From the NCBI GenBank assembly GCA_021794175.1, contig JAJYRI010000013.1, positions 1 through 43,006 of the forward strand: 43,006 nucleotides of DNA. The letters are read 5' to 3'. A model generated the notes under the pieces. That model ran no database searches, was not told the origin of the DNA, and saw nothing but the letters and a program-made list of their open reading frames with translations. The position numbers and the translations under genes are program-made. This document shows, piece by piece, positions 24,254 to 32,530 of the stretch (the first letter of the stretch is position 1; each line of letters starts with the position of its first letter). Source of the stretch: a bacterium. GTDB lineage: Bacteria > Vulcanimicrobiota > Vulcanimicrobiia > Vulcanimicrobiales > Vulcanimicrobiaceae.

Positions 24254-25513
24254 CTAGGCGTAGATGCCGCGCAAGCGGAGCGCCTTGACGACGCGGTCGA
24301 TGGCGATAGAGTACGCTGCGATGCGCAGCGTCGTGTTATGCTGCTTGGCGAAATCCTGGATGCGGTGGAGATTCTCGAGCAGCGTATCTTCGAGTCGCTC
24401 GTTTACCTCCGACTCCTTCCAGAAGTAGCCCATGCGATCTTGTACCCACTCGAAATACGAGACGGTAACGCCGCCGGCGTTGGCCATGATATCGGGAATC
24501 ACGATCACGCCGCGCTCTCTGAAAATATTCGCGGCCTCAGGGGTGGTCGGGCCGTTCGCGCCTTCGACGATGAGCTTCGCTTTGACGTTCGCGGCATTCT
24601 CGGCGGTAAAGACCTTCTCGAGCGCGGCCGGAACCAGCACGTCGCACTGGGCGGTCAAAAGCTCGCCATTGCTGATCTTGTCGCCGCCTTTGAAACCCTC
24701 GAGCGAGCGATGTTCGGCGGTATACTTCATCGCAGCGGCGACGTCGATGCCTTTCTCGTTGTGATAGGCACCGGTGACATCGGAGATCCCGACGATCTTG
24801 CAGCCGCGTTCGGCGAAGAGTTTCGCTGCATACATGCCGACGTTTCCAAATCCTTGGATCGCGATGCTGCTCTGCTCGGGCTTCAGGCCCATCTTCGCCA
24901 TCTGATCGAGCGCGCAGATCGTGACGCCGCGTCCGGTCGCCTCGACGCGCCCGCGCGACCCGCCGATCTCCAGCGGTTTGCCGGTGACGACGCCGGGAAC
25001 GTTCTGGCGGACGTGCATCGAGTAGGTGTCCATGAACCACGCCATGATCTGCGGCGTCGTGTTGACGTCGGGTGCCGGGACATCTTTATCGGGGCCGACG
25101 ACTTCGACGAGTTCGGCTGCGTAGCGGCGCGTGATGCGTTCGAGTTCGTTCATCGAAAGCGTCGCCGGGTCGCAGGTCACGCCGCCCTTCGCTCCGCCGA
25201 ACGGCAGGTCGACGACCGCGCACTTCCACGTCATCCAGAACGCCAGCGCCGTCACTTCGTCGAGTGTCACGCCGGGATGATAGCGAATGCCGCCCTTCGC
25301 TGCGCCGCGCGCAAAGCTATATTGCACGCGGTATCCGGTGAATACCTCAAACTCCCCGGTGTCGCGCTGGAACGGAATCGAAAAAATGATCTGACGAGCC
25401 GGGTGCGTGAGGATGAGTCGCATCCCTGCATCGAGCTCGAGAATATCCGCCGCTTCCTTGAAGTAGGTGATCCCGTCGCCGAAGACCGAGACATCGCGGG
25501 GCGAGGTGCTCAT
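24254..25513 (-). CDS. gdhA: Glutamate dehydrogenase (Glu/Leu/Phe/Val dehydrogenase family)
   Basis: A 419-residue enzyme of the hexameric class that interconverts glutamate and 2-oxoglutarate plus ammonia. Visible are the substrate region GGIRYHP and PFGGAKGGV with the catalytic Lys, DVNTTPQIMAWFMDTY, the nucleotide-binding GFGNVG, and the C-terminal ANAGGVTVSYFEWVQ block. The length and the GGSRGR-EATGRG loop match glutamate rather than leucine dehydrogenases. Cofactor choice (NAD or NADP) is uncertain. GGAGG lies 12 bases before the ATG. The 120-base leader contains two inverted repeats that could be operators. Confidence 0.93.
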   Translation of the reverse strand: MSTSPRDVSVFGDGITYFKEAADILELDAGMRLILTHPARQIIFSIPFQRDTGEFEVFTGYRVQYSFARGAAKGGIRYHPGVTLDEVTALAFWMTWKCAVVDLPFGGAKGGVTCDPATLSMNELERITRRYAAELVEVVGPDKDVPAPDVNTTPQIMAWFMDTYSMHVRQNVPGVVTGKPLEIGGSRGRVEATGRGVTICALDQMAKMGLKPEQSSIAIQGFGNVGMYAAKLFAERGCKIVGISDVTGAYHNEKGIDVAAAMKYTAEHRSLEGFKGGDKISNGELLTAQCDVLVPAALEKVFTAENAANVKAKLIVEGANGPTTPEAANIFRERGVIVIPDIMANAGGVTVSYFEWVQDRMGYFWKESEVNERLEDTLLENLHRIQDFAKQHNTTLRIAAYSIAIDRVVKALRLRGIYA

Positions 25514-25553
25514 AGAAACCTGGTGCCTCCTAAAGACTTAATGTGCGCAAAGA

Positions 25554-25633
25554 GCAAACCCGATTCACGTTTGCGCTCGCTCTCAGCGGTTCCTGGAACA
25601 CTTTGGTCGCACCCCGCTAGGTTTACCAAAGTG
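25554..25633. promoter_or_regulatory. Two inverted repeats upstream of gdhA
   Basis: GCAAAC/GTTTGC at 25554-25574 (9-base spacer) and CACTTTGGT/ACCAAAGTG at 25599-25633 (17-base spacer) lie between the palindromic element and gdhA. Both are suitable for a dimeric regulator. No clear -35/-10 pair is seen with them. Confidence 0.35.
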
Positions 25634-25635
25634 AC

Positions 25636-25801
25636 TAGTGTCCCGAGCCGTAAGTCGCGCAACATGATCCGACGAGGGATTTTTCGGCGGGGCGAGGCGC
25701 GAAGAGGGAGCAATGCCGTAGCATTGTGACCGATGAGCAACGCTGCACCCGCCGGAAAAGACCCGGCGGGCATCTGGTGAGACTTACGGCTCGGGACACT
25801 A
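25636..25801. mobile_element. MITE-like palindromic element flanked by TA
   Basis: The 162-base core (25638-25799) has perfect 19-bp terminal inverted repeats (GTGTCCCGAG... to ...CTCGGGACAC) and the dinucleotide TA on each side, the target duplication made by Tc1/mariner-IS630 type transposases. Its exact centre is CAATGC-CGTA-GCATTG, and the arms remain imperfectly complementary in between, so the element is one long palindrome. A nested 8-bp hairpin (CCCGCCGG/CCGGCGGG) lies at 25748-25770. It has no coding capacity. The right-hand TA forms part of the ychF stop codon. Confidence 0.75.
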
Positions 25802-26893
25802 TACGTTGAACCGGAAGTTGACGACGTCGCCCTCCTGCATGACGTACTCTTTCCCTTCGCTACGCAGCCGGCCCGCGGCGCGAATCGCGTCCATAGTCTT
25901 CAGTTCGGCGTAATCCTCGTAGCTGACGATCTCCGCGCGGATAAAACCGCGCTCGATATCGCTATGGATCTTGCCCGCGGCCTGCGGCGCGCGCGTGCCG
26001 CGCTCGATGGTCCACGCCCGCACCTCCTGCTCGCCAGCGGTCAGAAACGTCATCAGCCCGAGCGTTGCGAAGGCGGCGAGGGCAAGCTCGTCGAGCCCTC
26101 GGCGCACGATCCCCAGCTCCTCGCAGAAGGCTTGTGCCTCTTCGTCGGAGAGTCCGGCGAACTCGGCCTCGATCTTGCCGCAGAGTACGACGACCTGAGC
26201 CCCTTCCTCCCGCGCAATCCGTCGCACCGCCGCCACATAGGGCCCCTCGGCGGCGATCTGCGCTTCGTCGACGTTCGCCACGTAGAGCAGCGGTTTTGCG
26301 GTAATCAGGAAACTCTCGCTTGCGACCTCGCGTTCGAGCGAGCCCTCGGGGAACGAACGCGCCGGCTTCCCCTCCTCAAGGGCCGCGGTGAGCCGAGCTG
26401 CCGCCTCGTATGTGGGGCGCAATTTCGGGTTCGCACGTGCCTCCCGATCCAAGCGATCGAGGCGCTTGCGCATCGTGGAGAGATCGGCGAGCGCGAGCTC
26501 GATGGCGATGATCTCGATATCGCGAGCCGGATCGGGGCCCCCTTCGACGTGGGTGACGTTGGCATCGTCGAAGCAGCGCACGACCATAGCAATCGCATCG
26601 GTCTCACGGATATGGCTGAGAAAGGCATTCCCGAGCCCCTGACCGGTGCTCGCGCCCCGGACGAGCCCGGCGATGTCGACGAAGCGGACGGTCGTCGGGA
26701 CGATGCGCTTTGCGCTTACGAGCCCCTGCAGCACGGCCAGGCGCTCGTCAGGGACGGCTACCTCGCCGACGTTGGGCTCGATGGTGGCGAAAGGGTAGTT
26801 CGCTGCGAGAGCCTGGGCCGAGCGCGTCAGCGCATTGAAGATGGTGGATTTCCCGACGTTGGGAAGGCCGACGATACCGCAAGAGAGTGCCAT
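25799..26893 (-). CDS. ychF: Redox-regulated ATPase YchF (Obg-like)
   Basis: A 364-residue P-loop protein of the Obg/YchF family that binds ribosomes and prefers ATP. G1 is GLPNVGKST; the switch region includes DIAGLVRGAS and GLGNAFLSHIRETDAI. The altered specificity motif NVDE replaces the usual NKxD, which explains ATP use. The C-terminal TGS domain ends GDVVNFRFNV, the normal end of the family. The stop codon TAG is read across the boundary of the palindromic element: T and A come from the flanking TA and G from the element end. Divergent from the bifunctional-nuclease gene. Confidence 0.96.
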   Translation of the reverse strand: MALSCGIVGLPNVGKSTIFNALTRSAQALAANYPFATIEPNVGEVAVPDERLAVLQGLVSAKRIVPTTVRFVDIAGLVRGASTGQGLGNAFLSHIRETDAIAMVVRCFDDANVTHVEGGPDPARDIEIIAIELALADLSTMRKRLDRLDREARANPKLRPTYEAAARLTAALEEGKPARSFPEGSLEREVASESFLITAKPLLYVANVDEAQIAAEGPYVAAVRRIAREEGAQVVVLCGKIEAEFAGLSDEEAQAFCEELGIVRRGLDELALAAFATLGLMTFLTAGEQEVRAWTIERGTRAPQAAGKIHSDIERGFIRAEIVSYEDYAELKTMDAIRAAGRLRSEGKEYVMQEGDVVNFRFNV

Positions 26894-26958
26894 GACAAGT
26901 CGGCTTCGCTTCCGCCCATGCCAGGGAAAGCCTGCCTCACGTAGGATTACTCTAGGGT

Positions 26959-27435
26959 ATGCGCCAGATGAAGGTCGATAAACTCGGAATCGATTTGCTC
27001 ACCCACGAACCCGTCGTCATCCTCAAGGCTGTCAACGGCATGCATTTTTTGCCGATTCTCATCGGACCGTTCGAAGCTGCGGCGATCTCGCACGTTCTCG
27101 AGGGAGGGCAGGCGCCTCGGCCGCTCTCACACGATCTCATGCTGTCGATCGTCGAAACGCTCGGCGGGACGATCGAACAGGTCGTCATTCACGATATTCG
27201 CGACTCGACGTTTTTCGCGAAACTCGTCGTGCGCGCAGGCGGCGATCTCAAAGAAATCGACGCACGTCCATCGGACGGCATCGCGCTTGCGCTACGCGCG
27301 AAAGCACCGATCTACGTTACCGATAAGATCGTTCTCGAGGAGAGCCAGAGCGAGGGCGGAGAGGGCGACGAAGAAGATCTCTCTCGGTTTAAGAAGTTTC
27401 TCGACAATCTCAAACCGAGTGATTTCAACCGTTAA
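26959..27435 (+). CDS. Bifunctional nuclease (DUF151) family protein
   Basis: A 158-residue protein of the BFN/DUF151 family. Typical blocks are EPVVILK, LPILIGPFEAAAI, TFFAKLVV and DARPSDGIALALRAKAPIYV. Members have been reported to have DNase/RNase activity or to act as single-domain stress proteins; the role here is not shown. An acidic tail (SEGGEGDEEDL) follows the domain. ATG 26959 is used; ATG 26968 is a possible later start. It is convergent with an NTF2-like gene only 13 bases away. Confidence 0.88.
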   Translation: MRQMKVDKLGIDLLTHEPVVILKAVNGMHFLPILIGPFEAAAISHVLEGGQAPRPLSHDLMLSIVETLGGTIEQVVIHDIRDSTFFAKLVVRAGGDLKEIDARPSDGIALALRAKAPIYVTDKIVLEESQSEGGEGDEEDLSRFKKFLDNLKPSDFNR

Positions 27436-27448
27436 CTCTTCTTCGCGA

Positions 27449-27985
27449 TTATCGGCTTCCGTTCTGTTGCACGACTTGGCCGTTGAGCATGATCGTGTTC
27501 TTCAGCACGGTCGACGAGCTCTGGAGCCACGTCGCGCCGCGCTTCACCCACACGTCGTTCTCCGTCGCGCTGATTTGAATCGGCGACGTTCCATTCTGCG
27601 AGGCGACCGTTCCGTCGGCTGATTGTTCGACGTTGACGGTGACTGTGTTTCCGTCGGCGCTCACCGAACCGCCCGAGATCGTGGCGGCGCAATCGGTAAC
27701 CGTTAAGCCCATCATGGCGATCTGTTGTTTGATCGCTCCGATCGCCTGCGCTTTGGTCGTCTTCGTGCCGTTCGGCTCGCTCTCGATCCAGCGATTGGTC
27801 AGCGTCTTGCTGTAACCGTCGATATCGGTGTTCTTCAGCATCGAGCATTGGTTTGCGTAGGCCGCTGAAATGGCGGTGGCGATCGTCGGGGGGAGCGGCG
27901 TCGGCGCGGCGGCGCGTGCGGTTTTGGCGATCGCGGCGCTGAAAAGCAGCCCTGCCAAGAGAATCGAAAGTCCACGAGTAAGCAC
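27449..27985 (-). CDS. Exported NTF2-like (SnoaL/DUF4440-type) protein
   Basis: A 178-residue protein with a signal peptide (LTRGLSILLAGLLFSAAIAKTARA). The mature part has the helix-then-sheet order of the NTF2-like fold (YANQCSMLKNTDIDGYSKTL, then DVWVKRGATWLQSSSTV). Function is unknown; many such proteins are small binding or enzyme-like domains. Start codon GTG, with GGAGG 12 bases upstream. It shares YxxQC-x-x-L and the following helix with the neighbouring gene at 28130, so the two are probably paralogues. Confidence 0.65.
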   Translation of the reverse strand: MLTRGLSILLAGLLFSAAIAKTARAAAPTPLPPTIATAISAAYANQCSMLKNTDIDGYSKTLTNRWIESEPNGTKTTKAQAIGAIKQQIAMMGLTVTDCAATISGGSVSADGNTVTVNVEQSADGTVASQNGTSPIQISATENDVWVKRGATWLQSSSTVLKNTIMLNGQVVQQNGSR

Positions 27986-28057
27986 GAGCGTGAGGAACCT
28001 CCAAAAAAATACGGGTGCGAGCCCTCTACGTTCGTGCCGGGAGGATGGGGTTCCGCC

Positions 28058-28097
28058 TCACCCCGAGTAGGCGCTGCAAGCGCCGTATCGAGGGGCG
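28058..28097 (-). repeat. REP-like repeat, copy A
   Basis: On the minus strand it reads CGCCCCTCGATACGGCG, a short insert, then GCGCCTACTCGGGGTGA. The two ends are imperfectly complementary (CCCCTCGATACG versus CTACTCGGGG). The same module occurs at 32445, 32490 (half) and 32640. Copy A sits between the two NTF2-like genes. Confidence 0.7.
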
Positions 28098-28129
28098 TTT
28101 CCGTCGTGGCGCAAGGAATATCGGGTGGG

Positions 28130-28564
28130 CTAGATCGGCGCGATACTCCGGCTGACGACCCGGCTCTCTACCGCACGCCAGCGCCCGTCCACGAGCTGCC
28201 AGCGCTCGATTGCATGAAGGTCGATCCTGTAGTTCCGCGTTCCCTCCGTCGGTATCGCGACGGCGACATCCTCGACGATGTGGAGCGGCACCGAGAGCCC
28301 GCTTGCCGATCTAGAGGCCGCGGGCGCGCTCGCGCGGCAGCGTTCGATCCTTCCGCTCTTCGCCTGGAACCAGCGCGCAAAGGTCGCCAAAATCTGCTTC
28401 CGCTTTTCGACCTTCCCGCCGAGATCGACGAAGCGATAGCTCGGTGCGAGGGTTGCCGCGTAGGAGCGAAGGTTGCCGGCCAACAGCGCGTTACACTGCG
28501 CTCGATAGAGGTTTGGGTTCATCGTCGTTGCTACCGCAAGAAGAATATGTTTAAAAATCAACAT
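28130..28564 (-). CDS. NTF2-like (SnoaL/DUF4440-type) protein
   Basis: Up to 144 residues. The core from NLYRAQCNALLAGNLRSYAATL to RWQLVDGRWRAVESRVV has the NTF2-like pattern and resembles the gene downstream. The N-terminal stretch LIFKHILLAVATT could be a short export signal if translation starts at ATG 28564; ATG 28522 would give a cytoplasmic 130-residue protein. Neither start has a clear ribosome site. Divergent from mtnP. Confidence 0.6.
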   Translation of the reverse strand: MLIFKHILLAVATTMNPNLYRAQCNALLAGNLRSYAATLAPSYRFVDLGGKVEKRKQILATFARWFQAKSGRIERCRASAPAASRSASGLSVPLHIVEDVAVAIPTEGTRNYRIDLHAIERWQLVDGRWRAVESRVVSRSIAPI

Positions 28565-28601
28565 CGCAGGGTCGCCGATTCTCCTCGCGAATCTTCAGAT
28601 C

Positions 28602-29399
28602 ATGCAGACGAACGAACATGCGGATATCGGTGTCTTCGGCGGCTCCGGTTTTTATTCGCTCATTGAAAATGCGCGCGAGGTTTGGATCGAGACGCCGTAC
28701 GGCGCCCCGAGCGATCGCGTTGCTCTCGGCGAGATCGCCGGAAAGCGTGTCGCGTTTTTACCGCGGCACGGCAAAGACCATCGCTTTCCGCCGCAAGCGA
28801 TCAACTATCGTGCGAACCTCTATGCGATGAAAATGCTGGGCGTATCGCGCATCATCGCGCCGACCGCCTGCGGTTCGCTCGCCGTCCATGTCAAGCCGGG
28901 TTCGATGGTCGTCGCCGACCAGATCGTCGATCGTACGACCGGGCGACGCGACACCTTCTTCGATGGACCGGTTACGACGCACGTCTCCTTCGCCGACCCC
29001 TATTGCCCGACGCTGCGAGGAATCGCCGCAAAGTCGCTGGTCGAACTCGGCATCGAGACGCACGAACGCGGAACCGTCGTCGTGATTCAGGGGCCGCGTT
29101 TTTCGACGCGCGCCGAATCGAAATGGTTCCAAAGCCAAGGATGGGAGGTCATCAATATGACCCAGTATCCGGAATCCTACCTGGCGCGCGAACTCGAGAT
29201 ATGCTACGCGAACATCTCGCTGATCACCGACTACGACGTCGGTCTCGAAGGAATGTCCCCGGTCTCGCATGCCGAGGTGATGAAGGTTTTTGCAAGCAAT
29301 AACGAACGCGTGAAAGCGGCGCTTGGAAAAATAATCGAGCGCATCGATCTTCACGCCGACTGCTCCTGTCGCCACGCGCTCGACGGCGCACGCGGTTAG
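28602..29399 (+). CDS. mtnP: S-methyl-5'-thioadenosine phosphorylase
   Basis: A 265-residue purine-nucleoside phosphorylase family II enzyme. It splits methylthioadenosine (from polyamine synthesis and other SAM chemistry) with phosphate. The phosphate loop is GGSGFY; PRHGKDH and TACGSL follow; the MTA-type base/ribose site is NMTQYPE with TDYDVG near the end. The Ser/His/Asp details favour MTA over guanosine or inosine. The rest of a methionine salvage pathway is not in this window. The arginine decarboxylase 6 kb away could be a source of polyamine-derived MTA, which is inference. Confidence 0.92.
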   Translation: MQTNEHADIGVFGGSGFYSLIENAREVWIETPYGAPSDRVALGEIAGKRVAFLPRHGKDHRFPPQAINYRANLYAMKMLGVSRIIAPTACGSLAVHVKPGSMVVADQIVDRTTGRRDTFFDGPVTTHVSFADPYCPTLRGIAAKSLVELGIETHERGTVVVIQGPRFSTRAESKWFQSQGWEVINMTQYPESYLARELEICYANISLITDYDVGLEGMSPVSHAEVMKVFASNNERVKAALGKIIERIDLHADCSCRHALDGARG

Positions 29400-29412
29400 G
29401 ACAAGCGTTCGC

Positions 29413-30126
29413 ATGAACCGGCGCAGCACTCCCGAGGTTGACTTCGGAATCTACCTCCGCGGCCTCGGGCTGTTGCTGCGTCATCCGGCCATCGTCGTCG
29501 TTCCGCTTTTAGCCGCGCTCGTGAGCGTCTTGCTCGCGCAGGTAGGGCAACTCTTTACCGATCCTCTCGGTAGTGCGGGCGGCGGCATCATCAGCTTTCT
29601 CCAACAACTCGGCTTCGGCTTTGCGTTCGGCGTAGCGACGCTCTACGCAAACGACCTTCAACGCGGCTATCGAACGAACTTCGACAGCGTCTGGAACGAA
29701 GCGCTTGGGAAAGCCGGCGCGATTTTGATGGCAACCGTCGGCTTCGTCTTCGTCATCTCGGCTGCCGCGACGGTCGGCTCGCTTTTCGGCACGGTCGGCA
29801 TCTATGGTCTGCAACTCGTTGCGGCCTTCTTCCTGATCTACACCATACCCGCCGGAGCGATTTCGGGGCTTCCCGGGCCGTTGGCGATCGGCGCCTCGAT
29901 TCGCGCGGTGCGCGAACATTCGGCGCGCGCTATCGTGCTCGCCGTGCTCTTCGTCTTTCTCTGGGGCGTTCTGCCGCAGTTGGTGATCTATCGCATGTTG
30001 ACGCTGACGGCGAACCCGCTCTTGTTTCAAATTATCCCGGCCGTCGTTCAAGCACTCGTCTTTGCATATCTAGCATTTCCGTTTGCAAAGAACTACGACG
30101 ACGTCGCCCCGCGAGGGTTTCGCTAA
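29413..30126 (+). CDS. Polytopic membrane protein, unknown function
   Basis: A 237-residue protein with about five or six membrane segments (IVVVPLLAALVSVLLAQV, GAILMATVGFVFVISAAATV, GLQLVAAFFLIYTIPAGA, AIVLAVLFVFLWGVLPQLVI, IIPAVVQALVFAYLAFPF). The Gly-rich loop GSAGGGIISFLQQ and the PLAIGASIRAVREH amphipathic stretch resemble DUF4013-like or related uncharacterised families, but I cannot assign one. It follows mtnP by 13 bases. Its stop overlaps that of the convergent holB by four bases. Confidence 0.7.
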   Translation: MNRRSTPEVDFGIYLRGLGLLLRHPAIVVVPLLAALVSVLLAQVGQLFTDPLGSAGGGIISFLQQLGFGFAFGVATLYANDLQRGYRTNFDSVWNEALGKAGAILMATVGFVFVISAAATVGSLFGTVGIYGLQLVAAFFLIYTIPAGAISGLPGPLAIGASIRAVREHSARAIVLAVLFVFLWGVLPQLVIYRMLTLTANPLLFQIIPAVVQALVFAYLAFPFAKNYDDVAPRGFR

Positions 30127-31109
30127 CCGCTTTCGCCGCGCGCCGCGAGCCCCGTGATCGCCATCCGAACCAAATCGGCGACCATCGTCGGGCTAACGTT
30201 CGTCCGCGCCAGACGTTGAGCGTCGTCGATCTTCTCGAAGGCCTTGAGAGCACGCGGCAGATCGATCTTTTGCTCGCGACCTTCACCGAGATACGGCGCC
30301 GCAACGGCATCTTTCAGCAGCGTTTTTATCGCGAGTAAGCCCTCGTCGAGCGTATCGCGGGTCGCCCAGTTCGCCGCCGGCGTCGCGCCGACGATCGCTT
30401 CGTCGAACCACCGCGCGATAACGGCATGCGGAGCCTCCGCATCCTGGTCCAGCAATTCCAATGCACGCGTCAGGCTCCCGCGCGCGCGTGCGAGCACCCG
30501 CTCGACGGCCTCGTACGGGAAGCCGCGTTCGACCAGCAAACGCGTCATCTCATCGCGAGAGAGCGGAGCGACCCGTAATTGCGTGAGTCGCGAGCGAATC
30601 GTGCCGAGAATCGCTGCCGGCGTCGAACTCGTTAAAAGTAGGGTGACACCGGTCGGAGGCTCCTCAAAAAACTTCAACAGCGCATTTGCCGCAGCCGGTG
30701 AGGCGAACTCGACGTCGGCGAGCAGCAACACGCGCCGACCGCCGGAGTACGACTGCATCGCCAACTGACGGATGAGATCGCGCGACGTCGTGTCGCCGAT
30801 CGTTGCGAAACCGGTTCCCGCCGTCTCGCCGATCTTGAGCGCTCCGACGTGCTCGATAAAGTCGGGATGAGCGCTCTGCCCCTCGTGCCCGAAGAGCGCG
30901 CAGGAACGACACGTACCGCACGGCCCGAGCGCGCGCTCGCCGTTCCCTTCGCAGAGTAACGATTGCGCGAGATAGCGCGCAAAGCTCTTCTTCCCGACGC
31001 CGCTCGGCCCGACGAAGAGATAGCCGTGGGCGATCTCCGACTTACGACTTCGCGTGAAGAATGCACGCGCGGCATCGGCGCCGACCGTGGGATCGTAGCG
31101 TTCAGACAC
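30123..31109 (-). CDS. holB: DNA polymerase III subunit delta' (clamp loader)
   Basis: A 328-residue AAA+ protein. It has Walker A GPSGVGKKS, a zinc module (C-x10-C-x2-C-x2-C, the last three in PCGTCRSC), the HPDF block and LLKFFEEPP. The sensor motif reads RSRL instead of the usual SRC. The GTG start with GGAG nine bases upstream overlaps the tmk stop region by eight bases; the longer frame to 31250 runs through tmk in another frame and is rejected. The tmk-holB order is common in bacteria. It could be called DnaX-like, but the length and zinc module fit delta'. Confidence 0.88.
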   Translation of the reverse strand: MSERYDPTVGADAARAFFTRSRKSEIAHGYLFVGPSGVGKKSFARYLAQSLLCEGNGERALGPCGTCRSCALFGHEGQSAHPDFIEHVGALKIGETAGTGFATIGDTTSRDLIRQLAMQSYSGGRRVLLLADVEFASPAAANALLKFFEEPPTGVTLLLTSSTPAAILGTIRSRLTQLRVAPLSRDEMTRLLVERGFPYEAVERVLARARGSLTRALELLDQDAEAPHAVIARWFDEAIVGATPAANWATRDTLDEGLLAIKTLLKDAVAAPYLGEGREQKIDLPRALKAFEKIDDAQRLARTNVSPTMVADLVRMAITGLAARGESG

Positions 31110-31716
31110 GTGTCTGCACTCCTTCGATTGCGGCGAGCGCCGCCGCGACGAGCGCTTCCCGATCGTCGTCGGCCCGGAGAACGACGTGGCGTTCGCTCTC
31201 GCGCGCAATCGCGAGAAAACCGTCGCGCACGCGCTCGTAGAAGTCGGCACTCTCGCTCTCGAGGCGGTCGCGAGCGGAACCGCGCTCCAGGAGCCGACGG
31301 CGCGATAGCGTCGGCTCGCAATCGAGCAGAATCGTTACATCGGGGATCAGCGTACCGACGGCGATATCGCAGAGCGAGCGCAGCAGCCCCAAATCGACCC
31401 CGCGGCCGTAGCCTTGATACGCAAGTGTCGAATCGACGAAGCGATCGCAGAGCACGACCTCTCCGCGAAGCAACGCCGGGCGAATCAAGGCGGCGATATG
31501 TTGCGCTCGGGCGGCGTTGACCAGCATCGCCTCCGCGACCGGATCGATCGCAGGCCCCGGAGCAAGGAAAAGCGCCCGTATGGCGTCCCCGAGCGGGCTT
31601 CCGCCGGGCTCCCGCGTCGTGATAACGCTCCGTCCGCGCGCGCGCAAAGCCTCGGCGAGCCCCGCTTGCAGGGTGCTCTTACCGCTACCTTCAATCCCTT
31701 CGATGACCGCAAACAT
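31102..31716 (-). CDS. tmk: Thymidylate kinase
   Basis: A 204-residue kinase that makes dTDP from dTMP. The P-loop is EGIEGSGKST, followed by TREPGGSPLG, the nucleotide-binding DRFVDSTLAYQGYGRG and the LID-type region GSARDRLE. All expected motifs are in place and the length is normal. It heads a two-gene operon with holB and is divergent from the PilZ-like gene. Confidence 0.95.
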   Translation of the reverse strand: MFAVIEGIEGSGKSTLQAGLAEALRARGRSVITTREPGGSPLGDAIRALFLAPGPAIDPVAEAMLVNAARAQHIAALIRPALLRGEVVLCDRFVDSTLAYQGYGRGVDLGLLRSLCDIAVGTLIPDVTILLDCEPTLSRRRLLERGSARDRLESESADFYERVRDGFLAIARESERHVVLRADDDREALVAAALAAIEGVQTRV

Positions 31717-31748
31717 ACCGGGGCGGTCTTTCGACGGGAGGTCAACCC

Positions 31749-32435
31749 ATGTCCCTCGGCAACTCGATTTTCTCAGACGTTATCGAGTGGTTTCTCGGGC
31801 GCGCAGGCGATCGGCGACAGTATCAACGCCGAGCGGGTGCTTTTCATGTTTGGTGGCTCCCCGACGCAAGCAAACCCAGCGACCTCCGGCAAGGAATCGG
31901 TATGGAGATCTCGGCGAACGGGCTCGTCTTTATCATCCGCGACAAGATCGCAAGCAAAGAGATGAATCTCGTCGTTCGCCTGCGCGAACAACGCATCCCG
32001 ATTCGTTGTAAGACGATCCGCGCCGATACCGTGGAGCATAAAAACGATACGTGGAATCGTTATTCATGCGAGTTTTCGGGGATCGCCGCCGACCATTGGG
32101 ACGCGGTCGTGCGTTACGTTACCGACACCCCCGAGCCCGTCGATCGGCGCACCCCCGAGAACCCCGCGGCGGCTCAGACCGACGACGCCTACCGGCTTTT
32201 GCCGGTCGCCATTCAAAATAAAATCGTCGCGGCGTTGGTCGCTGCAAGAAAACTCGAGGAGCCCAAGCCCGGGCAGACGCCGCTGATTAAAATATTTTAC
32301 GGGGGGCTCGTGAATTCGGGCGGCAAGAAGGCCCACCGCTTCAACGTGCATAGCCGCGTCCAGGTGAAGGACGAAATGCTGGCGTACGACACGCGTTTTC
32401 TCGTCAGCGAAGAGGGCGACGTCAAACAAGCGTAA
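31749..32435 (+). CDS. PilZ-like domain protein (degenerate c-di-GMP motif)
   Basis: A 228-residue soluble protein. It has the PilZ arrangement: an Arg-rich start (RRQYQRRAG), six or seven strands, and EISANGLVF where the motif is usually D/N-x-S-x-x-G. Glu replaces the first residue, so c-di-GMP binding is uncertain. The second half (residues 140-228) is unlike PilZ and ends in a sheet-like block (HRFNVHSRVQVKDEMLAYDTRFLV). A GGGAGG ribosome site lies seven bases before the ATG. It is divergent from tmk and convergent with the Ycf45-like ATPase across a repeat-rich gap. Function unknown. Confidence 0.6.
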   Translation: MSLGNSIFSDVIEWFLGRAGDRRQYQRRAGAFHVWWLPDASKPSDLRQGIGMEISANGLVFIIRDKIASKEMNLVVRLREQRIPIRCKTIRADTVEHKNDTWNRYSCEFSGIAADHWDAVVRYVTDTPEPVDRRTPENPAAAQTDDAYRLLPVAIQNKIVAALVAARKLEEPKPGQTPLIKIFYGGLVNSGGKKAHRFNVHSRVQVKDEMLAYDTRFLVSEEGDVKQA

Positions 32436-32444
32436 GAATCTGGG

Positions 32445-32475
32445 CGCCCCTCGATACGGCGCCTACTCGGGGTGA
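32445..32475 (+). repeat. REP-like repeat, copy B
   Basis: CGCCCCTCGATACGGCG followed directly by CCTACTCGGGGTGA: the compact form of the module seen at 28058, lacking the central insert. It starts 10 bases after the PilZ-like stop. Confidence 0.7.
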
Positions 32476-32489
32476 CAGAGAACGCTTGC

Positions 32490-32505
32490 GGCGCCTACTC
32501 GGGGT
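32490..32505 (+). repeat. REP-like half repeat, copy C
   Basis: GGCGCCTACTCGGGGT, only the right half of the module. The preceding GCTTGC matches the insert in copy A, so it looks like a truncated copy in tandem with copy B. Confidence 0.55.
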
Positions 32506-32530
32506 AATCCCATTCGCGCGGCGAGCGTAG

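Noticed and set aside
24233-25729. Plus-strand frame of 498 codons opposite gdhA
   Set aside because: Shadow of the clear glutamate dehydrogenase; it also runs through the bidirectional terminator.
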